Assembly: GCA_018646675.1 (NCBI GenBank)
Contig: JABGUH010000022.1
Span: 62,001 to 126,000 of the forward strand
Direction: 5' to 3'
Origin: Bdellovibrionales bacterium
GTDB lineage: Bacteria > Bdellovibrionota > Bacteriovoracia > Bacteriovoracales > Bacteriovoracaceae
DNA length: 64,000 nucleotides
Shown piece by piece: positions 1-8,430 of the stretch. The position numbers and the translations under genes were made by a program. The notes under the pieces were generated by a model. It was not told the origin of the DNA and ran no database searches. It saw only the letters and a list, made by a program, of their open reading frames with translations. The number at the start of each line of letters is the position of its first letter. Position 1 is the stretch's first letter.

Positions 1-111
1 TCCAGAGGTGGCAAGTTCGGGAAAGACCGCATCATTAAAACTCAGCCCATAGATTGCAGACTGGGGAATTAACACAGAGAGAATTGAGCCTAGTATTGTT
101 AGACGTTTCAC
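1..111 (-). CDS. N-terminus of a secreted protein (partial)
   Basis: The gene runs off the left edge, so only 37 codons are visible. It opens with GTG and reads MKRLTILGSILSVLIPQSA, a short basic start followed by a hydrophobic run, which fits a Sec signal peptide. An in-frame TAG four codons upstream fixes GTG as the first possible start. The ribosome site is weak. It lies downstream of leucine dehydrogenase on the same strand. Function cannot be told. Confidence 0.5.
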   Translation of the reverse strand, partial: MKRLTILGSILSVLIPQSAIYGLSFNDAVFPELATSG

Positions 112-145
112 TCTGATATTCTATCAAAATTATGTCTAAGGCGTA

Positions 146-173
146 GGGGAGGGGCACTTTTAGACCTCTCCCC
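146..173. terminator. G-rich hairpin behind the leucine dehydrogenase gene
   Basis: GGGGAGGGG pairs with CCTCTCCCC (nine pairs, one G-U) around a ten-base loop. It lies 18 bases beyond the stop of the minus-strand dehydrogenase gene and before the next minus-strand start. There is no U tract, so a Rho-independent terminator is only possible; attenuation of the downstream gene would also fit. Confidence 0.3.
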
Positions 174-190
174 ATAGTATCGGAGCTATT

Positions 191-1297
191 CTATCGGCTT
201 TTTCGCCCTGGAAATCGGTGCTTTACGTTTCCGAGATAGGAGCTTTTAATGTTTCGGATTGACTCTAGTCGTTTCTCGGCCATCAGATCAGTTGCCTGGT
301 TAACAGAGATATTCTTCTCATCTGACATTTCGAAGATCTTTAAAGTAGTGTCAAAGATAGTATCTACCATTCTTCTGGCCTTACCGTCATTCCACCCTTC
401 AAACTCGATACTGACATTCATCAAGCCGCCAGCATTGATCAGATAGTCTGGGGCATAGAGGATATCTCGCTTCTTAAGTTCCATTCCATGATTGTCTTCT
501 TGCAGTTGATTATTGGCAGCGCCAGCTACGATTTTACAGGTCAGTCGTCCAATCGTGTTATCATTAACAGTGGCACCTAAGGCACAAGGAGCGTAGATAT
601 CACAAGGAATATCATAGATCTGCTCCACATCAACAAATTCACTAGAGGGACACATCGTCTTAAACTCTTCGATATTTTTCTCATTAATATCTGTGAAGTA
701 GACCTTAGCATTTCGTTTATGTAACATCTCACCCAAGTGACGACCAACAGAGCCAGCTCCTTGTAGTGCCACCACTTTGCCATCTAAGGATCGGTCCCCA
801 TAAACTTTAACCAGACACGCTTCCATTCCTCTTAGAACTCCAAGAGCAGTGTAGGGTGAGGGGTTGCCGGAACCACCATGCATCTTAGCAACGCCACAGA
901 CATTAGAGGTTTCAGTATAGATGTGCTCAATATCCTCTACTCCAATATTTACATCTTCTGCGGTGATATAACGACCATTTAGAGACTCAATAAAGCGTCC
1001 GTAGGATCGAAATAGCGCTTCAGATTTGTCCTGCTTGGGATCACCGATAATAACCGCTTTTCCCCCTCCCAGATCTAAGCCGGAGATTGCTGCTTTATAG
1101 GTCATTCCACGAGATAAGCGCAGTACATCATAGATGGCATCTTCCTCGCTGGCATAGGGCCACATTCTAGTTCCCCCTAGTGCTGGCCCTAAGGTTGTAT
1201 TATGAATAGCAATGATCGCTTTTAAATTGCAGGATGAATCACTAAAGAAGACCACCTCTTCATGGCCCATGGAGTACAATTTCTCAAAAGTTAACAT
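191..1297 (-). CDS. Leucine/valine dehydrogenase (Glu/Leu/Phe/Val dehydrogenase family)
   Basis: This cytoplasmic enzyme oxidatively deaminates branched-chain amino acids with NAD+, or runs the reverse amination. The 368 residues match the short leucine dehydrogenase class rather than the longer glutamate dehydrogenases. The dinucleotide-independent half shows GPALGGTRMW (about 37-46) and LDLGGGKAVI with the catalytic lysine near residue 80; the Rossmann half carries GAGSVGRHLG near 180. The ATG is preceded by a strong AAGGAGG. It is transcribed alone or with the truncated secreted protein behind it. Exact substrate preference (Leu, Val or Phe) cannot be read from sequence. Confidence 0.9.
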   Translation of the reverse strand: MLTFEKLYSMGHEEVVFFSDSSCNLKAIIAIHNTTLGPALGGTRMWPYASEEDAIYDVLRLSRGMTYKAAISGLDLGGGKAVIIGDPKQDKSEALFRSYGRFIESLNGRYITAEDVNIGVEDIEHIYTETSNVCGVAKMHGGSGNPSPYTALGVLRGMEACLVKVYGDRSLDGKVVALQGAGSVGRHLGEMLHKRNAKVYFTDINEKNIEEFKTMCPSSEFVDVEQIYDIPCDIYAPCALGATVNDNTIGRLTCKIVAGAANNQLQEDNHGMELKKRDILYAPDYLINAGGLMNVSIEFEGWNDGKARRMVDTIFDTTLKIFEMSDEKNISVNQATDLMAEKRLESIRNIKSSYLGNVKHRFPGRKSR

Positions 1298-1535
1298 ATC
1301 TTCCTCCTTAATAGTTAATTGGACATGTCTATGCTCGTTATCATCCTAGGGGATATAGAGCTTATTTCAATATCTACTGTATAAAATCAAACAGCTATCA
1401 CTTTGGTGGTGCATCCTATTATGTTTTCTCTAAAATAGACATGCTCATCGTGTTAGAAAAGTCGTTTCAACAGTTTAAAAGCTGTTTTGAGACAGTTTTT
1501 AGTGATATTTGAACAAAATTTTAGGGATCAGAGAT

Positions 1536-1563
1536 CGGTGATAAAAAGGTACCATTTTTACCG
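1536..1563. repeat. GGTACC-centred palindrome behind the corC-like gene (family member A)
   Basis: CGGT and ACCG ends enclose A5 and T5 runs around a GGTACC core, giving an imperfect hairpin with a three-base bulge. It ends four bases beyond the stop of the minus-strand CorC-like gene. Its AAAAAGGTACC core resembles the larger repeats at 14881, 18659 and 33002. It is probably a transcription terminator or a decayed copy of that repeat. Confidence 0.45.
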
Positions 1564-1567
1564 AAGA

Positions 1568-2914
1568 CTATTTGGCGACTTGTTGCGGCAGGGGTACCTC
1601 TTGATCCCCCTCTTCCTCAGCTTCTCGTTTGGAGAAGAAGTGCTTCTCTCCATCTACATCGGTGATTTTAATTTGGATAATTTCGAAAGATTTAACTTTT
1701 TCCAAGGTAAAAGATAAGCCTTGCCAGACGATCATTTGTCCCTGCTCTGGAAAATTGTTACCCAGCATATCGAGGATGAACCCAGTAAGGGTGGAGTAGT
1801 TATCATTCAGGGGGATCTTTATATCATACTCATTATAGAGGTCTCGCAGTGAGAGGTTACCCTCAACTAAAATACCGGACTTCAAGCTCTCTATTTGGTG
1901 GGGGTTGCTGCTATCTTCAATATCATGCTCGTCCTCAATCTCTCCTAGAATCTCTTCAATAATATCTTCCAAGGTAATGATACCTACCAGCAACCCATTC
2001 TCATCTTTGACTAGGGCCAGGTGAACTTTTTTACGGTTCATATGGTCAAATACGGCTTGAATTTTCATATGTTCATAGACAAAAAATGAATCTTTGAGGT
2101 GCTTGGTAATTTTAAAGTGTTTTCGCTCACCGATCTTAATATAGGCTAGATCTTTAATGTGGAGGAAGCCAACGATATGGTCGAGATCACCATTACATAC
2201 AGGATAGCGGCTGTGGTTAAACTGTTCCGCCTCCTTAATCACTTTATCAAACCCCCATGAGCGATCCAAAAATTGGATTTGACTGCGGGGAATCATGATA
2301 TCCTTAACCTTAATGGTCGGGAACTCTAGAATGGAATTTAAGAGGTCCAACTGTTTGGAGTCGATGGTCTTCTCTTTCTCTGCTTTGTTTAACATATACT
2401 CAATATCATCATTAGTGACGATCCGACCGTTTAGTTGGGCATTTTTCCCTAGCATCAATCCAATCATCCAACTCATTAACTCCACAATCGGATACATTAG
2501 GTAGTAGTTTAGCTGTAAGATGCGAATAACCCAGACGGAGAACTCCTCTGCACGGTTACGGGCAAGTGTTTTAGGGATAATTTCACCAAAGAAGAGAATG
2601 ACTAGTGTGGTGATACCAACACTGATACCGACTGCATCATCTTGGTAGTAGCGTCCGGCAATGGCGGTAGCTAAACTGGCAATAAAGATGTTGACCAAGT
2701 TATTGCCTACTAGAATGGTTGTTAACATCTCACTTGGGCGATCAATCATAAACTTTAGCGCCCGACCCTTATTACCACCTGCTTCAATCAGCTGTTTTGC
2801 ACGATCCTTGCCAATTGACATTAAAATAGCTTCAGATCCAGAGTAGAATCCTGACGCCATTACACATATGACCAGTATAATAATTTCAGTGGTTGAAACT
2901 GCGCTAATTAGCAA
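1568..2914 (-). CDS. CNNM/HlyC-CorC family membrane protein with CBS pair
   Basis: The protein has an N-terminal CNNM membrane domain (about 1-190, several hydrophobic helices), a pair of CBS domains (about 205-330, with DIMIPRSQI and LEDIIEEILGEI) and a C-terminal CorC/HlyC transporter-associated domain (about 345-430). Families of this build are linked to Mg2+/Co2+ efflux and ion homeostasis at the inner membrane; the 'haemolysin' name is historical. The called start is TTG; the next ATG would remove most of the first helix, so TTG is preferred though the ribosome site is poor. It diverges from the pal operon. Confidence 0.85.
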   Translation of the reverse strand: MLISAVSTTEIIILVICVMASGFYSGSEAILMSIGKDRAKQLIEAGGNKGRALKFMIDRPSEMLTTILVGNNLVNIFIASLATAIAGRYYQDDAVGISVGITTLVILFFGEIIPKTLARNRAEEFSVWVIRILQLNYYLMYPIVELMSWMIGLMLGKNAQLNGRIVTNDDIEYMLNKAEKEKTIDSKQLDLLNSILEFPTIKVKDIMIPRSQIQFLDRSWGFDKVIKEAEQFNHSRYPVCNGDLDHIVGFLHIKDLAYIKIGERKHFKITKHLKDSFFVYEHMKIQAVFDHMNRKKVHLALVKDENGLLVGIITLEDIIEEILGEIEDEHDIEDSSNPHQIESLKSGILVEGNLSLRDLYNEYDIKIPLNDNYSTLTGFILDMLGNNFPEQGQMIVWQGLSFTLEKVKSFEIIQIKITDVDGEKHFFSKREAEEEGDQEVPLPQQVAK

Positions 2915-3102
2915 CTCTGCAGACGGAGGCTCGATTTTTTACTTCTCCTTGGACTTTGGCAACCAAACTTACGATCAGTCCTACATTTTACACCACCCCA
3001 GGGAGGCAGTCAATTCAATCCAACGACAAATGACGCTATAGCCCAAAAGGGCCATAGAATATCACTGGGATGCATGTTATATTCGTGTTATCCTCAACTT
3101 TA

Positions 3103-3117
3103 TTGTTTAATAAACAA
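3103..3117. promoter_or_regulatory. 15-base perfect palindrome upstream of pal
   Basis: TTGTTTA-A-TAAACAA is a perfect odd palindrome in the intergenic region between the divergent corC-like and pal genes, 63 bases before the pal start. It is a candidate binding site for a dimeric regulator. Confidence 0.3.
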
Positions 3118-3150
3118 AGGTTTAGGCATTATTAAAGATTTGTAGTTTTA

Positions 3151-3164
3151 TTCGTTATAACGAA
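3151..3164. promoter_or_regulatory. 14-base perfect palindrome at the pal promoter
   Basis: TTCGTTATAACGAA is a perfect palindrome ending two bases before the AAGGAG ribosome site of pal (3167-3172). Its centre could also serve as a -10 box. Operator function is an inference. Confidence 0.3.
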
Positions 3165-3180
3165 AAAAGGAGATTCCAGA

Positions 3181-3699
3181 ATGAGTAGGATTAATTTTTC
3201 CCTAGCTATAATGTTGGTCTTGGTTTTGACACTTGTTGGCTGTGCTTCGAATAAAAAGAAGAGCGGAGCAGAAGGGGATACCCCAGTAATCGCCGCCAGT
3301 GATCCTGCTGTTGGTGCAGGGATGAATTTCGAACTAAGCGGTGATTCTGACAGCGGTAACGCTGGAGGTTTTCAAACTCTATACTTTGGATACAACTCTT
3401 CTGAGATTGGTGCTGAAGCAAGAGACACCTTAAACGCCAATGGGCAACTTTTAAAAGATAATAAAAATTTAGAAATTCAAATTGAAGGTCACTGTGATGA
3501 GCGCGGCGGTGTACAGTTTAACCTGGCACTTGGTGAGCGCAGGGCCAAGAGTGTTCGAGACTACTTATTGGCCTTGGGCATCTCTCCGACCAGAATCACA
3601 ACAATCTCTTTTGGTAAAGAGCGACTGATTGCTTTTGGTCATAGTGAATCCTTTTGGAGCCAGAATAGAAGAGCTAATTTTGTTATTACCAGCAAATAA
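3181..3699 (+). CDS. pal: Peptidoglycan-associated lipoprotein Pal
   Basis: Pal anchors the outer membrane to peptidoglycan as part of the Tol-Pal system. The 172-residue protein has a lipoprotein signal with lipobox LVGC (Cys21), a Gly/Ser/Asp-rich linker, and an OmpA-type C-terminal domain from about 65 with EGHCDERG and the NRRANFVI ending that bind diaminopimelate-containing peptidoglycan. A strong AAGGAG lies eight bases before ATG. It heads an operon of three or four lipoprotein genes including a CpoB-like partner, the usual Pal neighbourhood; tolB is not in the window. Confidence 0.93.
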   Translation: MSRINFSLAIMLVLVLTLVGCASNKKKSGAEGDTPVIAASDPAVGAGMNFELSGDSDSGNAGGFQTLYFGYNSSEIGAEARDTLNANGQLLKDNKNLEIQIEGHCDERGGVQFNLALGERRAKSVRDYLLALGISPTRITTISFGKERLIAFGHSESFWSQNRRANFVITSK

Positions 3700-3715
3700 T
3701 TAGTTTTAGTCTGCG

Positions 3716-4027
3716 GTGAGAATAGCGTCTCTTTTTTCCATCTTGCTGCTCTTGTTATTAGCAGTGGGCGGTTGTGGTGTTGCTACCACCCGCCCCAAGA
3801 TGGAGATGAGTGTTGCTGCTGCAGCCTTTCGAGCGGCCAGGGTAGCGAAAGCCCAGACTCTGGCTTCTGGTTACTACCGTAAAGCGGAATTTTACTATCT
3901 TAAAGCGAAATCCTCCTATCGTCGCAAATACTTCAATAAAGCCAAGCAGTATGCAAAACTTGCGATTAAGTTTTCTGAGAAGGCGGAATTTATTGCAGTA
4001 AAAAAGGCAACACTTGATGATCTATAA
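3716..4027 (+). CDS. Small DUF4398-like lipoprotein
   Basis: The 103-residue product starts at GTG with a lipoprotein signal (lipobox AVGGC) and continues as one alanine-rich helical hairpin with repeated YYRKAEFYYLKAK-type spacing, as in DUF4398 lipoproteins found next to pal and OmpA genes. It lies 16 bases after pal and overlaps the start of the cpoB-like gene, so the three are probably translated from one message. Its role is unknown; an envelope scaffold or Pal partner is an inference. Confidence 0.75.
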   Translation: MRIASLFSILLLLLLAVGGCGVATTRPKMEMSVAAAAFRAARVAKAQTLASGYYRKAEFYYLKAKSSYRRKYFNKAKQYAKLAIKFSEKAEFIAVKKATLDDL

Positions 4028-4841
4028 AATTCTAATTACGTTAACAGCTCTATTAGTACTGATCTCCTGTAAAACCACCGAAGAGATTGAGCGAGAGCAG
4101 ATGGTTCAAAATCTGGCCGGTCAGATGGTCCAGGCACAGAAAGTGTCGGCAGAATCTACTGTTCAGGTGCAAAACTTAGAGCACCGTATAAATAAGGTCA
4201 TTGGTAGCATGGAAGAGGCGAACCATCATCGTGATCAGCAGATCAAAAATTTTATTCAACAGTCTCAAAAAAACTTGGATCATTCAGCTTTAACTCAACA
4301 AGAGTTACAGCAGCAGGCCGATGGCCAGAAGAAGCAGATTCAAGCACTACAGAGTGCCTTACAAGAGCAACGTAAATATCTTGATCGTCTCTTAAAGTCG
4401 ATTGAGAAAATTTCAAAACGTAAAGGGTCATCTTCTAAACGGAGAGGTGTAAAATTATCCTCCTACGATCACACCATGAGCCTCTACCGGAAGGCTCGCT
4501 ATCCAGCGGCCAAGGTTGGACTATTAAAACTATTAGATAACAATAAAATAAAAGGGAATCGTCGAGCGCGAGTGTTACATAATTTAGGAATGATCGCTTT
4601 CATGGACAAAGAGTACAAAAAGGCCAGCGTCTACTTTAGTCGTCTCTTTACCAATTTCCCTAAGGCTCCATATAATCCTAACGGCTTGCTCTACCTCGGA
4701 AAGTCATTCTATAAAAATGGCGACGCGACTGGTGCTTTAGAGACTTTCAAAGAGATGGTAAAGAGATATCCGAAAGCAAAGCAGGTTAAGGATGCGCAGA
4801 AAATTATGAATAAGATTCAAGCCAAACAAAATGCTACTTAG
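4017..4841 (+). CDS. CpoB/YbgF-like TPR lipoprotein
   Basis: The protein carries a lipobox (LVLISC), a Gln-rich coiled coil (about 30-130) and C-terminal tetratricopeptide repeats (about 150-270, with LYLGKSFYKNGDATGALETF), the architecture of CpoB/YbgF, which couples Tol-Pal constriction to cell-wall synthesis. CpoB itself is usually periplasmic; here the protein would be lipid-anchored. ATG at 4017 is preferred over the TTG one codon earlier. The start lies inside the end of the previous gene and the stop lies inside the start of the next, which points to translational coupling. Confidence 0.8.
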   Translation: MIYKILITLTALLVLISCKTTEEIEREQMVQNLAGQMVQAQKVSAESTVQVQNLEHRINKVIGSMEEANHHRDQQIKNFIQQSQKNLDHSALTQQELQQQADGQKKQIQALQSALQEQRKYLDRLLKSIEKISKRKGSSSKRRGVKLSSYDHTMSLYRKARYPAAKVGLLKLLDNNKIKGNRRARVLHNLGMIAFMDKEYKKASVYFSRLFTNFPKAPYNPNGLLYLGKSFYKNGDATGALETFKEMVKRYPKAKQVKDAQKIMNKIQAKQNAT

Positions 4842-6456
4842 ATTATACGTTATACTAGCAGTACTGCTGCTGATCTCTTGTGGTCAGATGGTTAAGCAGT
4901 TTGCAAATAGTGATTCTCAGCTGCTATTAGATAGTCCCGATAAACCGCTGGTAATTATTTTTTCTCACAATGTTAACGGAGAGACACACCCTTGCGGCTG
5001 TCGCCACTTTCCTTTGGGTGGGATACCACAGGTGGCTGGTGTTTTAGAGCTCGAACGTAAAAAGTCAGCGGTTATCTATCTAGATACTGGAGACACCTTT
5101 TTTCTTGCAAGCAAGATCCCGACTAGTTTAAAAAAATCTTCACTCTTTGTTGCGGACTATCTGGCCAGTTTGCTGGGAAGACTCGAGCTAAGATACTACA
5201 CTCCTGGAGATCAGGATTTTGCCGCCGGAATTTCATTTCTACAAAAGGTATCCCAAGAGCATAATTTCACATTTTTGCTGTCCAACTTAGCTTCAGGAGT
5301 AAAGATTAAACATCGGAAGTGGGACCGGATTGTTCGTAAGGGCCACCGGATCTATCTGTTGGGGCTAGTTGATCCGAAGGTAATGTTGCCAGCTCATCGC
5401 TCATATTTTAGTGACCCGGCTGAAGCTTTTGAACAACGATTAAAAGAGATGGAAGAGGATGGATATGATCAGAGTAATCCATTCCATCGTTTAATCCTAT
5501 TGAGTCACTCTGGTGTGGATCAGGATGTGATTCTGGCCAAACGCTTTCCGATGATTGACTGGATCATTGGTGCTCATAGCCAGAGCTTCTATCGTTATCC
5601 TAATAAGGTGGGAAAGGTTAAGTTGGTTCAGGTTCTATCCCGTAACCACTACCTAGGAAAAATTACCATTGACCATCAGGCGAGTAAAGATCGTGACCGT
5701 TATGAGATTATCGAGGTGCGAGATGAGTTTAGTCGCAACCTTTCACCCAACCCCTATTTACAAGATCTTGATCGTCATAAAGGGGAGCTAAAAAAGATTC
5801 AGATGGAAGAGCAGGGAGGTTGGGAGAGAAGTAGTGGGCAGATATTTCGCCACGCTGATGCCGCGAGCTGTCTTGAGTGCCATGAGCCTCAGTACAACCA
5901 GTGGCAGCGTGGACCTCACTCCCTTGCTTATCTCAGCCTAATTAAAGTTAACGAGGAGAAGAATCTAAGTTGTATTAAGTGTCACGCCCTTGGGGCAGGA
6001 AGAGCGGAGGGTTTTGATCGAGCTGAAGATATGATTTTAACAAAAGGTGCCCCGATGGGGAAGGCTTACTGGCAATCACTAAAGAGGTTAGTGCCCAAGA
6101 CTTCTGTGCGCTCGATCTCTCCTGCTAAACGTAGAAAAATTGCGCGTCAGTGGCAACAGTTAGATCAGCGGTTTAAGGTTGGGTCTAATTTGGCAAATGT
6201 CCAGTGTCTTAATTGCCACACCCTTGATCCAGACCACCCTTTTAACATCAAACAAGTCGAGGAGGTACGCTCTAAGGGGAAAATCCGGGAGGAGCGATTT
6301 AATCAGCTACAAAAGCGTTGTATCAAGTGTCACGACTCAGATCAATCTCCTCGCTGGTACCACCATGATAAAGATGGTCGTGCCACCAGTGTTGATCGAG
6401 GGCAGTTGCTCAAGCATTTTCACCAGCTCTCTTGCCCTAGCTATATTGCTCAATGA
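4831..6456 (+). CDS. Lipoprotein fusing a 5'-nucleotidase-like metallophosphatase to a tetrahaem cytochrome c
   Basis: A lipobox (LLISC, Cys17) is followed by a calcineurin-like metallophosphatase domain (about 40-310) with SHNVNGETHPCGC near 45, YLDTGD near 84, LLSHSG and GAHSQSF. The C-terminal part carries four CxxCH haem sites at about 347, 381, 459 and 497 and resembles cytochrome c554-type multihaem domains. The product should be an exported lipoprotein that matures in the periplasm. Similar metallophosphatase-multihaem pairings are known in deltaproteobacteria, where their job is unclear. It overlaps the cpoB-like gene by 11 bases. Whether the phosphatase is active, and what the haems pass electrons to, cannot be told. 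Confidence 0.85.
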   Translation: MLLRLYVILAVLLLISCGQMVKQFANSDSQLLLDSPDKPLVIIFSHNVNGETHPCGCRHFPLGGIPQVAGVLELERKKSAVIYLDTGDTFFLASKIPTSLKKSSLFVADYLASLLGRLELRYYTPGDQDFAAGISFLQKVSQEHNFTFLLSNLASGVKIKHRKWDRIVRKGHRIYLLGLVDPKVMLPAHRSYFSDPAEAFEQRLKEMEEDGYDQSNPFHRLILLSHSGVDQDVILAKRFPMIDWIIGAHSQSFYRYPNKVGKVKLVQVLSRNHYLGKITIDHQASKDRDRYEIIEVRDEFSRNLSPNPYLQDLDRHKGELKKIQMEEQGGWERSSGQIFRHADAASCLECHEPQYNQWQRGPHSLAYLSLIKVNEEKNLSCIKCHALGAGRAEGFDRAEDMILTKGAPMGKAYWQSLKRLVPKTSVRSISPAKRRKIARQWQQLDQRFKVGSNLANVQCLNCHTLDPDHPFNIKQVEEVRSKGKIREERFNQLQKRCIKCHDSDQSPRWYHHDKDGRATSVDRGQLLKHFHQLSCPSYIAQ

Positions 6457-6480
6457 TCCCGCATATGATATCTCCTTGCA

Positions 6481-7596
6481 ATGTCCGATCAACTGATTAA
6501 ATCAGAACTGGTGCTGGGGATTGAGACCAGCTGTGATGATACCTCTATGGCAATCATTCGTACGCCAACTGGTGGGGCCAACTCCTTTCCGGAAATTTTA
6601 GCTCACGATAGCTTCTCCTCGGAGATGTTACTGGCGGCTTGGGGCGGAGTGGTGCCGGAGATTGCTGCTCGCTCTCATTTGGAAAAAATCCCACCTCTAC
6701 TATCCAATATATTCTCTCAAACCAACTTAACTTCAGAGCAGATAGATCTTATTGGTGTTACTACCCATCCGGGACTTTTAGGTCCATTGCTGACTGGATT
6801 AAATGTTGCCAAAACCCTCTCGCTGTTTGACCAAACCCCGGTGGTTCCAGTTAACCATCTCTATGCACATTTAGAAGCGATTCATCTGGATCATCAAGTT
6901 GAATATCCCTATCTCGGTCTGCTGGTTAGTGGAGGTCACTCTCTATTCCTACTTGCTCACGCAGCAGATAATTTTCAAATTTTAGGATCTACCATTGATG
7001 ATGCAGCAGGTGAGGCATTTGATAAGGGAGGCAAAATTCTAGGACTTGATTATCCTGCAGGTCGGATGATTGATCAGTTGGCCCAAAGAGGTGATCCCCA
7101 TAAATTTAAATTCCCCATCGGGTTAAAGGGGAGTGGAGATGCAATTCTGAGCTTTTCAGGAGTAAAAACCTCACTAAAAAAAATGGTTACTGAGCATCCG
7201 GAATATTTAGAGATGGTTCCAAAGAATACAGCTAATCAACCTGAGAGTTACCCTCTAGAGTTTTGTCATCTAGTCGCTTCATACCAGCATGGGATAATTT
7301 CTGCTTTGATCTTAAAACTTAAATTTGCAGTTAAACAGGCGATAAAAATTAGCGGTAGAGATGATCTTCCCATCGTGGTCGGAGGGGGTGTTGCTTGTAA
7401 CAGCTTGTTACGCCAGGTTATCACCGATGATTATCCGAACTCCAATTTGGTTAATCCATCCTACTGTACTGATAACGGTGCCATGGTGGCCAACTATGCT
7501 CTGCGGATAAAAGGGCAGGCGGACCTATTTCCTCAATCATTGGAACTGGATGCTGCTAGTCGCTTTATAAATAAGAAGAGGACATCCATTCAATGA
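6481..7596 (+). CDS. tsaD: tRNA threonylcarbamoyladenosine transferase TsaD
   Basis: TsaD transfers the threonylcarbamoyl group to A37 of ANN-decoding tRNAs together with TsaB and TsaE, which are not here. The 371 residues include GIETSCDDTS near the N-terminus, the metal-binding HLYAHLEAIH segment, LLVSGGHSLF and GGGVACNSLLR, all conserved in the Kae1/TsaD/Gcp family. It is a little longer than the usual 340 residues. The ribosome site is weak. The last codons overlap the start of rsmA by four bases (ATGA). Confidence 0.94.
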   Translation: MSDQLIKSELVLGIETSCDDTSMAIIRTPTGGANSFPEILAHDSFSSEMLLAAWGGVVPEIAARSHLEKIPPLLSNIFSQTNLTSEQIDLIGVTTHPGLLGPLLTGLNVAKTLSLFDQTPVVPVNHLYAHLEAIHLDHQVEYPYLGLLVSGGHSLFLLAHAADNFQILGSTIDDAAGEAFDKGGKILGLDYPAGRMIDQLAQRGDPHKFKFPIGLKGSGDAILSFSGVKTSLKKMVTEHPEYLEMVPKNTANQPESYPLEFCHLVASYQHGIISALILKLKFAVKQAIKISGRDDLPIVVGGGVACNSLLRQVITDDYPNSNLVNPSYCTDNGAMVANYALRIKGQADLFPQSLELDAASRFINKKRTSIQ

Positions 7597-8426
7597 GTGA
7601 TAATACTCCTTGGGCCAATAAACGGCTAGGCCAGCACTTTCTGAATGATCCTCAAGTTATCTCTGCTATCTGCAGTGACTTTATTAATTTGGCAGAGCTA
7701 ATGGTGGAGGTCGGGCCAGGTGCTGGTGCCTTAACCTCCCAGTTAGCCGAACAGAGACTCCCGCTGTTATTAGTCGAAAAGGATATTCGTTTTAAGGAAC
7801 GGCTGACATCATTAGTCTCTAGTGAGCAGATTATATTTGCTGATGCTCTCTCCCTTTCGCTAGGTGATGCTTTTGCCGAGCGTAGATTAGATAGCTCACA
7901 CGTCTGGTTAATCTCAAATCTGCCCTATAATATCAGTGTACCCCTAACGATGAGTTTTATTCAGACCCCACAAATTAGATATATGACTCTAATGTTTCAA
8001 CGTGAGGTTGGGGAGAAAATTGTTATTCCTGCTTCTGTTCCCGGTCAGCGCAAACGGGGACAGGGAATGAACTCTTTGGCCGCCTTGCTGCAAAACTATT
8101 TTGAATGTCGTCTACTCTGCCATGTTCCTCCCTCTTCTTTCTCTCCTCCTCCCAAAGTGGATTCGATTGTTATTAGCTGTCAGCGGCGAGATGCACCTCG
8201 GATTGGATGGGAGCAATTCAAGTCCTATGAGTCATTTCTACGTCAGATGTTTGCAATGAAGCGTAAGCAGTTGCATAAAGTCTTAAGATCTCACTACTTA
8301 CCCGAACAATTAGATCCTGTTTTTGAGCGTTGTGGTATTGATCCCAAGGTTCGCGCTGAAACTTTCAATTTGGACCAAGTTCAGCTACTCTATGAGGGCC
8401 TAATTTTAAGAGAGAACGGAGAGTAA
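7593..8426 (+). CDS. rsmA: 16S rRNA dimethyladenosine transferase RsmA (KsgA)
   Basis: RsmA dimethylates two adjacent adenines in helix 45 of 16S rRNA. It shows GQHFLND near the N-terminus, the SAM-binding VEVGPGAGALT and the catalytic NLPYNIS motif, with a C-terminal helical domain including MFAMKRKQLHKVL. Length 277 is normal. It is translationally coupled to tsaD and followed four bases later by the porin-like gene. Confidence 0.95.
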   Translation: MSDNTPWANKRLGQHFLNDPQVISAICSDFINLAELMVEVGPGAGALTSQLAEQRLPLLLVEKDIRFKERLTSLVSSEQIIFADALSLSLGDAFAERRLDSSHVWLISNLPYNISVPLTMSFIQTPQIRYMTLMFQREVGEKIVIPASVPGQRKRGQGMNSLAALLQNYFECRLLCHVPPSSFSPPPKVDSIVISCQRRDAPRIGWEQFKSYESFLRQMFAMKRKQLHKVLRSHYLPEQLDPVFERCGIDPKVRAETFNLDQVQLLYEGLILRENGE

Positions 8427-8430
8427 ATAA

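Noticed and set aside
1487-1717. Plus-strand ORF over the end of the corC-like gene
   Set aside because: It lies mostly antisense to a well-supported gene and has no ribosome site or recognisable protein pattern.
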